Source: Triparma columacea (Eukaryota; Sar; Bolidophyceae; Parmales; Triparmaceae). Taken from it: 57,278 nucleotides of DNA. The notes under the pieces are model-generated. The model was given only the letters and a program-made list of their open reading frames with translations, was not told the DNA's origin and ran no database searches. A program made the translations under genes and the position numbers. Positions 43,402 to 54,380 of this stretch are shown here, in pieces; the first letter of the stretch is position 1; every line of letters starts with the position of its first letter. The stretch lies in assembly GCA_030267965.1 (NCBI GenBank), contig BRYA01000084.1, positions 13,901-71,178 of the forward strand, in the 5' to 3' direction.

Positions 43402-43739
43402 TCTGGACTTGAGTGCGGGATTAGGGCCGAAGGAGAGCAAATGGGGGTTTAAGTTTGTTGCGGAAAGAGATAAATAGGAGATAAAAAATAGGTTCCTCCC
43501 TTGCCCCCTCTAATTCCCATCATTAACGATATATTACGCTTAAAATTGCTCATATCTACAAATACATACAATTTATAAGTTTGAATAAGCTAGATATACG
43601 CAACAAACACACCACAACACCAATTAACCACACACCCTCGATCCCCGACGACAGAAACCTTCCTTGAATTTCACCTCAATTTCATAATCTACCAAAACCT
43701 TTATCATCCCTGCCTACATTTTATCACCTCTTCCCAACC
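43402..43739. other. Divergent intergenic region
   Basis: About 338 bases, A/T-rich in the middle with TA-rich tracts near 43560-43600, separate the FN3-thioredoxin and OSGEP genes. No feature beyond probable promoters is visible. Confidence 0.4.
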
Positions 43740-44972
43740 ATGAACCATGAAATCACCCCCATGCCCCTATCCCCCCTCCTCTCCAACCTTCCCCTCCCTG
43801 ACCCGTCAAAGCCTTGCATAGTGATTGGAATAGAAGGTTCAGCAAACAAGTGTGGCGTGGGCGTCCTTCAGTACGTCCCTCCCACCTCACCTGCGACAAT
43901 AGGCCATTACATCACCCTCTCAAACCCTCGAAAGACCTACATCTCTCCCCCCGGTCAGGGCTTCCTTCCCCGTGAGACCTCCTGGCACCACCACGCCCAC
44001 ATTGTTGGCCTCATAAAGACAGCTATAGCGGAGAGCGGGAAGTCAATGTCCGACGTCGATGCCATAACCTTCACCCAGGGTCCTGGTATGGGGGGTCCTC
44101 TCCACACTTGCGGTATTGTCGCCCGGTGGCTCTCCCTCAAGTACTCCGTCCCCCTAATTGGCGTGAACCACTGCGTCGCCCACATCGAGATGGGTCGGCT
44201 CGCGACCTCCTCCGACTCCCCCGTCGTCCTTTACGTGTCCGGTGGCAACACCCAGGTCCTCGCATACAACAACGGCAGGTACAGGATATTCGGCGAGACC
44301 ATAGACATTGCCATCGGGAATTGCCTGGACAGGTTCGCTAGGGTTATCGGGATCAGCAACGACCCCAGCCCAGGGTACAACATAGAGGTCCTCGCGAGGA
44401 AGGAGGGCGCGAAGTTCGTGCCGGATATACCTTATGTGGTCAAGGGGATGGACGTGAGCTTCTCGGGGATACTTACCACCGTCGAGAGGATGTGGAAGGG
44501 CAACGGAGGGAAGAAGGGCGGTGGGAAGGGCGGAGGGAAGGGCGGAGGCAAGGGCGGTGGGAAGGGCGGAGGCAAGGGCGGAGGAAAGGACGGGGTCAAG
44601 GGCGGGGAGATCACCAAGGAAGACCTCTGCTACAGCCTCCAGGAAACACTGTTTGCGATGCTGATCGAGACCACGGAGAGGGCCATGAGTCACACGGGGA
44701 GCAAGAGCGTGCTAGTCGTCGGCGGGGTTGGTTGCAACAAGAGGCTCCAAGGGATGATGAAGGATATGGTCAGGCAGAGGGGGGGGACCGTGGCGGGAAT
44801 GGACTCAAGGTACTGCATCGACAACGGGGCCATGATTGCAGCAGCGGGAATCTTCGCGTACCAGTTCGGGGAGAGGACCAAGATTGGGGACAGCAGTGTG
44901 ACGCAGAGGTTCAGGACCGACCAGGTCGACGTCATTTGGAGGGAGAAGGGGTGTTCTTGGAAGCACACGTAA
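43740..44972 (+). CDS. OSGEP: OSGEP/Kae1, tRNA N6-threonylcarbamoyladenosine synthase
   Basis: A single exon of 410 residues. It carries the Kae1/TsaD landmarks: [26 protein letters not shown] with the first metal histidines, [21 protein letters not shown] with the second pair, [50 protein letters not shown] and [15 protein letters not shown]. As the catalytic subunit of the KEOPS complex it forms t6A37 on tRNAs in the cytosol. Compared with animal OSGEP it has a roughly 30-residue insertion at 253-289 of repeated GGGK, coded by a 12-base minisatellite, in the loop before [11 protein letters not shown]. No organelle signal is visible, so this is the cytosolic enzyme. Confidence 0.96.
   Translation: MNHEITPMPLSPLLSNLPLPDPSKPCIVIGIEGSANKCGVGVLQYVPPTSPATIGHYITLSNPRKTYISPPGQGFLPRETSWHHHAHIVGLIKTAIAESGKSMSDVDAITFTQGPGMGGPLHTCGIVARWLSLKYSVPLIGVNHCVAHIEMGRLATSSDSPVVLYVSGGNTQVLAYNNGRYRIFGETIDIAIGNCLDRFARVIGISNDPSPGYNIEVLARKEGAKFVPDIPYVVKGMDVSFSGILTTVERMWKGNGGKKGGGKGGGKGGGKGGGKGGGKGGGKDGVKGGEITKEDLCYSLQETLFAMLIETTERAMSHTGSKSVLVVGGVGCNKRLQGMMKDMVRQRGGTVAGMDSRYCIDNGAMIAAAGIFAYQFGERTKIGDSSVTQRFRTDQVDVIWREKGCSWKHT
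44504..44610 (+). repeat. In-frame 12-base minisatellite coding for GGGK repeats
   Basis: Units like GGCGGAGGGAAG/GGCAAG recur about seven times inside OSGEP. Variation is mostly silent or Gly/Lys preserving. Confidence 0.9.
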
Positions 44973-45042
44973 TGTTCGGAGGAATTTGTTCTAAGAAACA
45001 GGCTTTGCTTTCATATTCACCCCCCCCGATCATAATCCTTCT

Positions 45043-46257
45043 CTACTCGTAGTACCCCCCTTCCACCCTCCACTCCTCAGTTTCAGTGTCCACCTCGTCT
45101 ACAACCTTCCACTCGATTGCCTTCTCACGGAACTGGATTGTTCCTTCAATTGCCACCTTCCCATAAGCGTCCTCCCCATCCCCAACCTCTTCAATCCCCT
45201 CCCTTCGACCTGACCAGAGCGCCTCGATCCTAACCGTGCTCTTCATGTAGTTCTTTTCGTACTGTGAGTGGAGTGGAGGGGGGAGAGGAGAGGGGGACAT
45301 GGGTGGGTTGGGGTTAGGATGGTCACAAGCCCCGAGAGAAGGTCCATACGTCGCATTCTCACCTCCTCAGGCATCTTGAACGTGCCGCCTGGCCCGTTAC
45401 CGTACGCGGCCTTCGGGATGTACAGGCGGTTAGAGGGTGAGACTAGGTGGAAGAGCTTGGCATCGGAAGGCTTGAGGGCTGAGTCACGGTAAAGACCGAG
45501 GACTACTTGGACATCTGTTATCTGGGAGCTTATGTTCGTCAGAGAGAATGCAGAGGGGCTAGCAGTGGGACTGGAGGAGGCGGAGCTGCCCTCAGCTCTG
45601 GATTCTGGTAGTGCCTTATATAGCTCTGAAGTAACGGCACTCTCAATATCAGCCTTGCTGCTGTAAGTCGCAAGGCTGCTCACGACATGGGTGATTCCCT
45701 CGAGGCAATCCTCTACAATGTAACTCCTCCCATCTACCCATGTCGGGTACTCTGTGTCACCGACCTCCCTCTCCACTGCCTCCTTGCTGGCGTGTCTGAG
45801 GAACAAACTGGCGAGGAAGAAGGAGGAGGTATTCACTGACTCAGCCACAACATCCTTCGACTTTACCATCCTGCATCCAGGGAGCGCGAGCGAAGGGAGC
45901 GCGAGCGAAGCGAGTTAGCAAAGGGGGGGCAAAGGGAGGGGAGAATGGATGAGTGGATATTTGCGTTGGGGGGAAGTTGATGTTGTTTGCGTCCCTTAGA
46001 ATGGTTGTTTGGCTGTCGATTTCCATTTGCGAAGTACATTATCTCTTCACAGGACAATCACAACCTCCTCCGCTGTCTCTCTCCCTCCCTTTCATGCCAT
46101 TCCTTGCCAATTCTCACCCGCTAAAGAGCCCAAAGACGGGATTGAGGAAGAAGAAATGTGTAGACTCGGGAACAGGCCTATTAAAACCTACGGGTTGCGA
46201 CCTAGAGCTCAAAAATCGCAGAGATCTGCCAGCACGACCAAGATTGTAATTCATCAT
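45043..46257 (-). CDS. Probable mitochondrial protein, weakly Tim44/MBA1-like
   Basis: Three exons (46257-46118, 45870-45363, 45261-45043) keep frame and give 288 residues. Exon 1 encodes MMNYNLGRAGRSLRFLSSRS, a basic, Arg/Ser-rich mitochondrial-type presequence. The body (VEDCLEGITHVVSSLATYSS, FLRHASKEAVEREVGDTEY) and C-terminus (STVRIEALWSGRR, WRVEGGYYE) hint at the Tim44/MBA1/MRPL45 fold, which ends in a conserved W...E-Y-like strand. I cannot confirm it by eye. The middle is Ser/Ala-rich. Intron 1 carries two tandem copies of CGCTTCGCTCGCGCTCCC near its 3' end. The gene diverges from RNase H1 and converges on OSGEP. Confidence 0.6.
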
Positions 46258-46473
46258 TACGTTTGGTTTTCAAGGATATTATGCACCTAGCGCGTTCTTT
46301 GTACTGGGTATATGATACTCGAATGATAAGCTGGAAATTTCTTGCTCGTGAATGCAGGAAGGAAGGGTTTTGGGTTGGTGCAGAAGTTGGGTTACTGAGA
46401 TTCTATTTCCCACCCCACCCTCTCTCTCCACACGCGTCTAAGCTTAGTGGTTCCCACTAACTTACCCCATATT

Positions 46474-47874
46474 ATGCCTAAGAAGAAATTTTACGCCGTC
46501 GTAAATGGTGTGAAGCCAGGCATTTACGACTCCTGGCCGACAGCTGAGAAGCAAGTAAAAGGCTTCCCAGGCGCCATATTTAAAGGTTTCAAATCAGAGG
46601 GCGAGGCTAGGGTGTATCTAGAGACAGGAAACGGCAGTAGCGCTGCCAGTGTGCCCACCCATCGGAAGAAGCCCAGTAAAACCCCAACATCAACATCTCT
46701 CTCATCCACCCCACTCGCTCCTGAATTTGTTTGTGATGGGTCGAACTCGGGGAAGCGGCGAAGGAGGACTGGATCGTTCAACTCGACGAGTTCTACAGAA
46801 CCGCTCCATCTTCAGATGAACTACGATGGAGGAACCCGGGGGAATGGTGGAAAAAACCCACAATCTGGCTCTGGGTGTGTTGTTACTTGGAGAGTGGACG
46901 GCGGGGGTCCATGTTTGGCCACGAAGCCGCATTGGAAATCAATCGAGCGGTTCGACTTCTTGCCCGAAGCCCGCACGAACAACGAGGCGGAGTATGATGG
47001 GTGTATAAGAGGACTGCGAGAAGCTCTTCGCATCATCAAAGAGGGGGGGTATCGTATGGGAGAAGTAATACTGACAGTAGAGGGCGACAGCAAGCTTGTA
47101 ACGGAACACTTGAACGGATTCTGGGAATGTAAGGCTGTCAATCTGCAACCTTTGCTGTCGGCAGCTCGGAGTTTGATTTTGGAGATCACTGAAATCATCG
47201 GGTTGTCCGCATTTAAGATCCAGCATGTTATGAGGGAGAGAAACAAAATTGCCGACAGATTGGTCAATGAAGCAATCGACTCGAAGGGATGCAAACGCAC
47301 CGTTGTTACGAATGAGGAACGAAAGGAAGATGAAGAGACGCTCATTGACTTAGTTAAAGCAGAGGCTGAGGCAACGGGGGGAGAAGTAATTGGCTCAACG
47401 CCCCCCCCTCCTCCCCCCCCTCTTCTAGCGAGTACCATTTGTTTTCTGTGCTCGCTTGTGCGAGAGAGGAACATACTCGGTTTCCGTGACTCTGTCTCCC
47501 TGGAGAGAGAGAGAGAAGAGACGAGAGAGAGAAGAGACACAGATAAACCTTGCTGCTCATATAATAGCGACCCCTACGCTAGGGAGATGTTCGCGGATGG
47601 GATACGGGAGCTTGACTTTATAAGGACACAGCACCCACTAGCGAGAGCAGTTGGGGTCGAGGTTGGGGTCGAGGTTGACACCGAAGTTGAGAAGAGGGAG
47701 CAACGAAGCTCCCCCGATGCACCGAGGACGCCAAAGAAACCTGCGAATTTGTCCCCGCAGGCGATGGTCTCGCTGAGTCCCGAGCAGAGGGAGAGGATCA
47801 AGAGGAAGAAAGAGGAGGCGAGAGTCAAAAGGGAGGCCAAGGCGACCAAGGCGAAGAACATGACCTGGCTTTGA
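46474..47874 (+). CDS. RNASEH1: Ribonuclease H1 with hybrid-binding domain
   Basis: An open frame of 466 residues. Residues 4-50 form the RNase H1 hybrid-binding domain (KKFYAVVNGVKPGIYDSW, AIFKGFKSEGEARVYL). The catalytic RNase H domain follows with the four carboxylates visible: D118 (NYDGGT), E173 (NNEAEY), D205 (VEGDSKLV) and D261 (NKIADRLVNEA). It cleaves RNA in RNA-DNA hybrids. A long charged C-terminal extension (about 270-466) includes a proline run and a Lys/Arg-rich end (RIKRKKEEARVKREAK), unlike the short C-terminus of animal enzymes. The CCCCCC...CTTCTAG at about 47400-47430 resembles an acceptor, so a short intron is possible; the frame is open through it. No obvious mitochondrial leader. 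Confidence 0.92.
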   Translation: MPKKKFYAVVNGVKPGIYDSWPTAEKQVKGFPGAIFKGFKSEGEARVYLETGNGSSAASVPTHRKKPSKTPTSTSLSSTPLAPEFVCDGSNSGKRRRRTGSFNSTSSTEPLHLQMNYDGGTRGNGGKNPQSGSGCVVTWRVDGGGPCLATKPHWKSIERFDFLPEARTNNEAEYDGCIRGLREALRIIKEGGYRMGEVILTVEGDSKLVTEHLNGFWECKAVNLQPLLSAARSLILEITEIIGLSAFKIQHVMRERNKIADRLVNEAIDSKGCKRTVVTNEERKEDEETLIDLVKAEAEATGGEVIGSTPPPPPPPLLASTICFLCSLVRERNILGFRDSVSLEREREETRERRDTDKPCCSYNSDPYAREMFADGIRELDFIRTQHPLARAVGVEVGVEVDTEVEKREQRSSPDAPRTPKKPANLSPQAMVSLSPEQRERIKRKKEEARVKREAKATKAKNMTWL

Positions 47875-48002
47875 GTTTCCCACACGAGCCCGTAGGCACA
47901 CACACACTTAACGTGCGCGCACACACAAAACTACATGTTGTTTCATTGCAATCATGCATCTTTATTCATAACATTTCACGAAAAGCCTCCCCTCCCCCTC
48001 CC

Positions 48003-49749
48003 TTACTGACCAAAGTCGCGATCTGGGAAGAGCCTAGGCGCCAGCAACGTCCAAGAGTATAGGATCAGCGCCGTCCACTGCGCCGCAATTATCATCCACA
48101 TGGAAACCTCCCCGACTGTGGTGTTTGCGGCGGATCCATTTTCGTTGACTGCTCCCCAGCTCGTCAGTACCATGGGGAACCAGGTGGACATGAGAGCGAG
48201 GACGAGGTTGAGCTTCCAGCTCTGACCGCCGTCGAAGTCGCCACCAACACTGTCGCGGACGGAGCTAAAAGCCTCACCCCCGGTGGTCGAGACGCCGGCG
48301 TTGGAGTTCGTTGAGGTGGCGCCGTACTTTGCGGGATCTCCCCCAGTAACGACCCCAGTGACGGCCTCCTCGGGCTTCTGCCCGCCCTCCTCGATAAGAG
48401 ACTCAGCCCCGCTGTTGGAGGTGAACATCTCCGTCATGCTGCTGGCGTAGCTCGTGATGGTCCAGGCCATGGAGGCCAGGATGATAGCAAGGCCGAGGAC
48501 GACCGAGAGGACAGAGTCGTTCCCGAGCATGGGATTGCATGAGGCCACGGGGTTGTTGCTGACAGCAGAATAGCAGAGGTAGGTGGCATACCCAGTCATG
48601 ACAGCGCTGGTGAGGAGACTGCGAGGAGCGAGGGGGCGACAAGCGTTGCGTTAGTTGGACCGGTGTAGACTAGATAGAGTTTCTTAAGTGGTTGTAATAA
48701 AGGCTCAATAAAGGCTCCTCCCTCACCTTCCTTCGTCTCCAGTCAGCTGAACACCAGTCGCAAAAAGGGTGAGGATTAGGGTAAGCCAAAGGAAGGCATC
48801 GTTGGTGCTGCACCCTCCGAAGTAGTGGAAGAGGAAGCCCAAGGCCGTGTATGCACCAATCATGATAAAGGCAGAGATGGCAAGGAGAGCCTTGAGCCAC
48901 GAGTCTCCGCTGCCGGGCTCGTTCTTGTCGTCCTCGTCGGCGTTGGCGACGAATTTATCGTTGAAGTTGTAGGCAAGGTCAATAAGGATGATCTGCTGGA
49001 TTACGGTGAATATGGCACCACCCACCCTAGCAATGTTGAGGAATCCGTGCTGGTCAAAGACGTAAGAGGGGGTGAACATGGAGGCGACGACAAGGACGAT
49101 GTAGACCATGAACTTGGTACACCAACCGTTGTTGTTGGACTGGGGTGCCCCGGCGGCAGCAACGGCCATGAAGAGGAAGAAGATGGTGGAGCAGAAGGAG
49201 ACACGAAGGACAGCAGTGTCAGCGCGGCACGATTGCTGGTAAATCTCGTCAATGTCCTCGCACTGTTGTGAGAGGGAGTATGCGAAGTACAGGGAATGGC
49301 AGCGCGAGGTTAGAGAGGGTCGACTTGGAGCTGGCAATGGCAAAGAAGAAGAAAAGAACATCAGGCAAGCTCACCTTCCAGGCATAGTCCAACTGCGACA
49401 CATAGGAGTGCGGAACTACCATATACTGTAGAACGAGGCTAAGAACAATGGAGAACAGAAGCAACACTACACTCTTTGTGCGTCCAGCAGAAGGGGAAGG
49501 CCCCTTACTACCACCGCAAGAGCAGAGGCCCGAGAAAATCTTGGAAAGACAGGCACAGCCAACACAACAGGCGGCCTCTCCAGCACAGCTGGGGGGAAAT
49601 AGAAGAGTATTAGATATAAAATTGAAGGAATTCTGTGGGTCTTCTCGAGGTGTTGGGTCTGGTAAACCACACCAGCACAGAGTGATTGAACACAACGATC
49701 ATCGCCAAGGAGAATCTTACCATGCAGCTGAGCTAATTATGCCACCCAT
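48003..49749 (-). CDS. Serinc/TDE1 family membrane protein
   Basis: Four exons (49749-49721, 49588-49375, 49262-48727, 48618-48003) keep frame and give 464 residues. Serinc features are clear: a cysteine-rich N-terminus (MGGIISSAACCAGEAACC), QCEDIDEIYQQSCRADTAVLR, and a run of about ten transmembrane helices including LARVGGAIFTVIQQIILIDL-like sequence and YLCYSAVSNNP. The C-terminal WTLLAPRLFPDRDF is typical. Serincs are multipass proteins of the Golgi and plasma membrane with roles in phospholipid scrambling and, historically, serine incorporation; the exact role in algae is unknown. Exon 1 is just 29 bases. The cytoplasmic loop before the last helices is serine/glycine-rich. Confidence 0.9.
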
Positions 49750-50215
49750 GATGGATAATGAGCGGAATCAAGGTTGAAAGGAAAGTTCTGGAGAAAGTGT
49801 CGAATCAGGACTGGCTCCCAAAATTTGAGACAAGTTTTGAAAGAACAGAGCAACACTTTAACCACTCGCGCCTTTCAAATTACGACATTATTTCGATGTG
49901 GGACTGTTCAGAGGATCATGGTCCAGTAGTTTATTAAAAGTCCGAAAGTTTAATTGCGTGTTTTGGGTGGTGCTACAAGTCACAAAAGTCAAATAAGAAG
50001 AGGCAGTTCACCGAGAAGCCGACGAAATCCAAGAGCTAGCAAAAGTTGTTTCTCTAAATCTTCTCCCTCTCCTTTACACTCTCGTCACAACTTCTGCAGT
50101 CCCCCGAAGGAGGACGCCTCGTTTCCATTCTTTCACACTAGGCTCAACGTTATTCCCCATCTACCCTAATAGAAGAAAAATTGACACCCCACGGGCTTGA
50201 CGCAACTGCTCGAAG
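49750..50215. other. Divergent intergenic region
   Basis: The 466 bases between the Serinc and nucleotidyltransferase genes hold several short open stretches but no recognisable product, repeat or tRNA. A pyrimidine-rich tract at 50060-50130 may be part of the 5' leader of the downstream gene. Confidence 0.4.
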
Positions 50216-51649
50216 ATGAACTTCTTTGATGGCATTCAAGCGGATCAAGCAACGAGCTCAATAGACGAGCTGTCGAAGATTACACGATATTACTCTGGCC
50301 AGGCTCGCAGTAAGAAGCAAAAGAGGAGTGTTATGCTATCTTTTGGAGATGGCAAAGAAAACGGCAACTCATTTGTGGAGAATGTGAAGGTGAGTGTTGG
50401 CGAACCGGCCTTGTTGTTTTGTGGTCGTCTCTTTCATGATTGTTGACCAACTTTTTTGTGTGGAGAACAGCATGTGAACCCAGTCACTCACTCTTCCCCC
50501 CCCCACCCAATCAATCAGGCTTTGATCTATGTTAAGATGATGGTTGAACATTTCTACATCGGAGTGAACGTGATGTGCGTTGGATCGTTTGCGTGTTGTA
50601 CATCCCTTCCTAACTCAGACCTCGATGTTACCGTCGTTGTTGCCCCGGACCAGCTTATTGAGGCTGGAGGGGAGAAGGTGAGCTGGGCAGGCGTAGAGGG
50701 GAAGGCCAGAAGAGGAGGAGGATTGGGCTCGAGTACACAGCATTTCCTCCCAGATACTTGTCTAAACCTCTCCCCTTCCCCACACCACGGCAGTCCTTCC
50801 TTACACACCTCATGTACTGTCTGATCAAGAATTGCGTCGAAGAGCAAGACACCACCATGATCCAAGAAACCAAGATAACGGCCGTTGAGTTAATATCCAC
50901 CTCTTCGTCGACGTCTCTTCTTAGATTGACCATCAACAGGCGCCTTTCAATGGACATTTCAGTCAATAAGATCCCTGCGATTGCAGCTTCTGCCCTCATT
51001 TGCATGCTCCAGAAGGAGGTGAGGCAAACAAATTGACTGGTTTCGTCGCAAAACCTTATACTAACTTGCCGACATTACTCCATCGCAGAGCTTCATGCCC
51101 TCCGATCCCCCCCCCCCGCCCAACAAAGGTAAAAAACACAACCTCAACAAACTTGGAGAATATATTACCGCCATCAAGGGCTGGGCAACGTATGAGGTGA
51201 GAACAGGAGGGATTTGGAGGGGGGGACTGTGCAGCACTTGTACACTGCAGAAAATCTAACCACCCCCCTTCTGCTGTTTGCCTTCCTTTTATTATTACCC
51301 AGGCGAAGAGATATGTTGGTATACCAGTCATAGGGACGTCTAGCGGAATGCTTTCATCGTACTGCTACACGATCATGTCTATTACAGTTTTCTTTCTCTT
51401 TAAGCCAACGACGACGCACGACTTTCTTTACAAGTTCTTCTCCTACTACAGCCGCTTCCCTTGGGATACCGAGCTCCTAACCATTAAAGGCGGCGTGCCT
51501 TTCGACAAGATTGCCAATACCGCCCCCTCCCCAAAGCTCGACCCAACAACATCTTCCCAGGAATCTATGATTGATAGGTGAGGGAGACAGCGGGCGAAAT
51601 GTAAAAAGCCAACCAGCCAACCAGCCAATGTAAACGCTGACACCGCCAC

Positions 51650-51708
<59 letters not shown>

Positions 51709-53837
51709 GTCGCCCTTTCGCCCCATACAGTTTGTTACACCTCTTTACCGATTTTGCCTCCAAGCTAGAGAACTGCAAGATGTGGGTGCACGTCACTACG
51801 GCCAACATCCAGGACCCCCTCGATTTCGGTAACAACCTCGGAATGAAGTTAAATCGTGAAAAATTCAATGTAACGATGGACGCCTTCAAGCTTGCTGAGC
51901 AGCACATGAGCGCTCTGAAGCTGTGGGGAGCTAACAACGGGGACGAGACCTTGAGTCCCTGGGGCCTCTCTACCAAGCACACGTTCCTCTCCTTCTTTTG
52001 GCCAAACGAGGTTCTTGCGAGGGGAGACAATCGCGATGGGAAACATGCCGAGGCTTTCTGTTTCCTTAACAAGCTGACGAGCCTTAACAAGCTGACGGGC
52101 AGCACGGACAACGGTAACGGTCGCTCGGTTTCTTCCAAGTTGTCCTCCTCAAATGTAACGGAGACTGGAGGCACGTGCCCACTCTGCTTCAAGAAAACCA
52201 AAACTTACGAAGAGCAGACAAACCACATAAAGGCCAAGCACGCGCTTTCTTTCTCCCTTTTCCCCAACTCCATGGTGGGCGTGATCGAAGAATTAGCGAG
52301 CGAGATGAAGTCAGTAAACAGAGATTCGAACATGCCCGCTTCTTTGGCCAAGGACCTCGACGCGTCAGTCTACCCGTCCATGGCAGCGAACTGCAACATT
52401 TTTATTGCCAGCAGAAGCAGAAGCAAGAGTCCGTCTGTCAGCCTCGATGAAGGGGACGAGAGCGGTTTCTTAAGTACGCGATCAAAGCTGAAGAAGAGCA
52501 GTGCCAACTCCCCCACGAGGGGCTCGTCAGGTCGCAACAACCTAAGGATCGAGACCATAAACACGGCGGCGTTAAAGAGCGAGAGCACCAGGTCACTCGA
52601 CTTTCCAACGACGCCTTCGTCTACTTCTCCAATGACGCCTTCGCCTCCTTCTCCAACGACGCCTTCCTCTCCCATGACGCCCGGGGGACTTCCAAACACC
52701 CCGCAGCAGGGAAGGCCTAAGAATGGCACCGTCGTCGAGAGGGAGCAGCTTATGGTGTCGCTCAAGATGGTTCACCACGCAAGCCGTCTTGCCGGCCACC
52801 CCGGAATCCTTAGGGACATTGAGAAATTCATGGAGGAAAACAGCAAGCACTACAAACAGGCGTTGGGATTGGTTGAGGTTGAGAATGATTCAAAGAAGAA
52901 GAAGAAGAGGAGGAAGAAGAAGAGAGGTGGAAGCCAGGATTTCGACGAGTGGACCGAGAGCTCCTCTGTTGGAACTGTCGACAGCCTGAACGACACCTTC
53001 GACGGTTTCACCCTCGCACCCCTCGAAAATATCACTGAATCTTTCCAGGAAACTGCTTCACCCGAGCAAGCGACAGTGACGCCAACGAATGGGAAGAAAG
53101 AGAGGAGGGGGAAACGCGACCTGCGACCCCCGAGCAACCCAGGAACTCCCAACCAAGACACGCACAAGGTTCCAGTTCCAACAGAGATCCACCTGAGCTT
53201 CGAAGACTTCAAGGACAGGCGCGACAGCCTCGGAGATAAACAGAAACAGGAGGAGATCAAGAACGGTATCCAAGGTATGTTGGACCAGGGGGAAGACGAA
53301 AAGCAGAGAAAGAGCAGCACGGGGGAGAAGATGAAGAATGTTGAACCAAGCCCGATCAAGACCACAGCTTCAACAAGCTGGGCGAACGTCACCAAGGGTG
53401 GCCAGGCGAACTCAGAAGAGATTACCATCGGGACGACAATGATACGGGCGAGGCTCATTGACCCTAAAATGCACGAAATAGTGGATCCGGGGCTGAAGGA
53501 TAGGATCAAGGAGAAGAAACAACTGAAGGCAGAAGATGGCGTCGGGTGGTTCAAAGACGTCAAGAAGCGAATGATGGTTGTGCTAAACGTGAATGACAGT
53601 AACTACAACATCGTGCTGGAGCACGGGAAGGTCAGCGGGAAAAAGTCTCTCACAATCAACGGCAAGAAGCTCGCTGTCAAAGGAAAGCAAATCCTGGACT
53701 TTGGGGGGCAATTCAAATTTCGGATCGCTCACGTCGACATGAGCATAACTGTTGAGTGCAAGCTTTCCGGAACTTTTAAGTACAAGTTCTTCATAGGAGG
53801 AATCAAGGATCCAGTCCTTGTCGATAACATGGGTTGA
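50216..53837 (+). CDS. TUTase/TRF4-like nucleotidyltransferase with C2H2 finger and FAIM domain
   Basis: Six exons (50216-50389, 50519-50677, 50794-51018, 51089-51196, 51303-51577, 51731-53837) keep frame and give 1015 residues. The nucleotidyltransferase core has GSFACCTSLPNSDLDV with catalytic D92 and D94, and a third Asp, D165, in LSMDISV. The PAP-associated domain follows (SYCYTIMSITVFF, YKFFSYYSRFPWD). These features match non-canonical poly(A)/poly(U) polymerases that tail RNA. A C2H2 zinc finger lies at C463, C466, H479, H484, then a long Ser/Thr/Pro- and Lys-rich linker. The C-terminal ~95 residues resemble FAIM1 (NIVLEHGKVSGKKSLTINGK). I know of no standard enzyme with this combination. 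Activity and target are inferences. Confidence 0.85.
51654..51704 (+). repeat. (CT)n microsatellite in intron 5
   Basis: About 25 CT units form the polypyrimidine tract of intron 5 of the nucleotidyltransferase-FAIM gene, 26 bases before the acceptor. Confidence 0.97.
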
Positions 53838-54380
53838 CGTTAATTAAATACAGTGTTCTAAATACAATTGGACACAAATGATGCGCAAGGACGACCAGTC
53901 ATAAATAAACCTTTGACGCATAGTTTTGCAATAGGAATTAGAGTGCTATTTTATTATATTTTGGCCATTTTTTGGGACAAGAGGATCCCTCTTAACCCCC
54001 CTCCCCATTATAAAATTCAATTCTATATTTGTGAGTGTGTATACGATGGTCTTTAGGTTATTATTTTGAGCTTTGAAACTTACGGGAGACAAAATGACGG
54101 AGATTTATGACTGAATCTACTCAAGGAAGATCAACTTGCCCACACCGCCCTGGGCTCGCTGGGTTCCAAGCTGCCAAGGAGGTTTCTTTAGATTTATCAA
54201 ACGTGCAAAGAATAAATATGTCAATCTCAGGATACGTTTAGCTTTGTGGAGACCGTCGATCTTTTTTCATTGTGTGAGGTGGGAATTTGATTGGCCGTGC
54301 ATACTGTAGCTCACATTTTATCCCCATCCCACCCCCAGATTGAGCTTTACGCAAGATAAAAAAAAACAGGGCGGTAGATT
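53838..54380 (+). other. Intergenic region between two plus-strand genes
   Basis: This 543-base A/T-rich stretch should hold the 3' end of the FAIM-domain gene and the promoter of the last gene. A polyadenylation-like ATAAA is at about 53900. I see no RNA gene or repeat. Confidence 0.4.
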
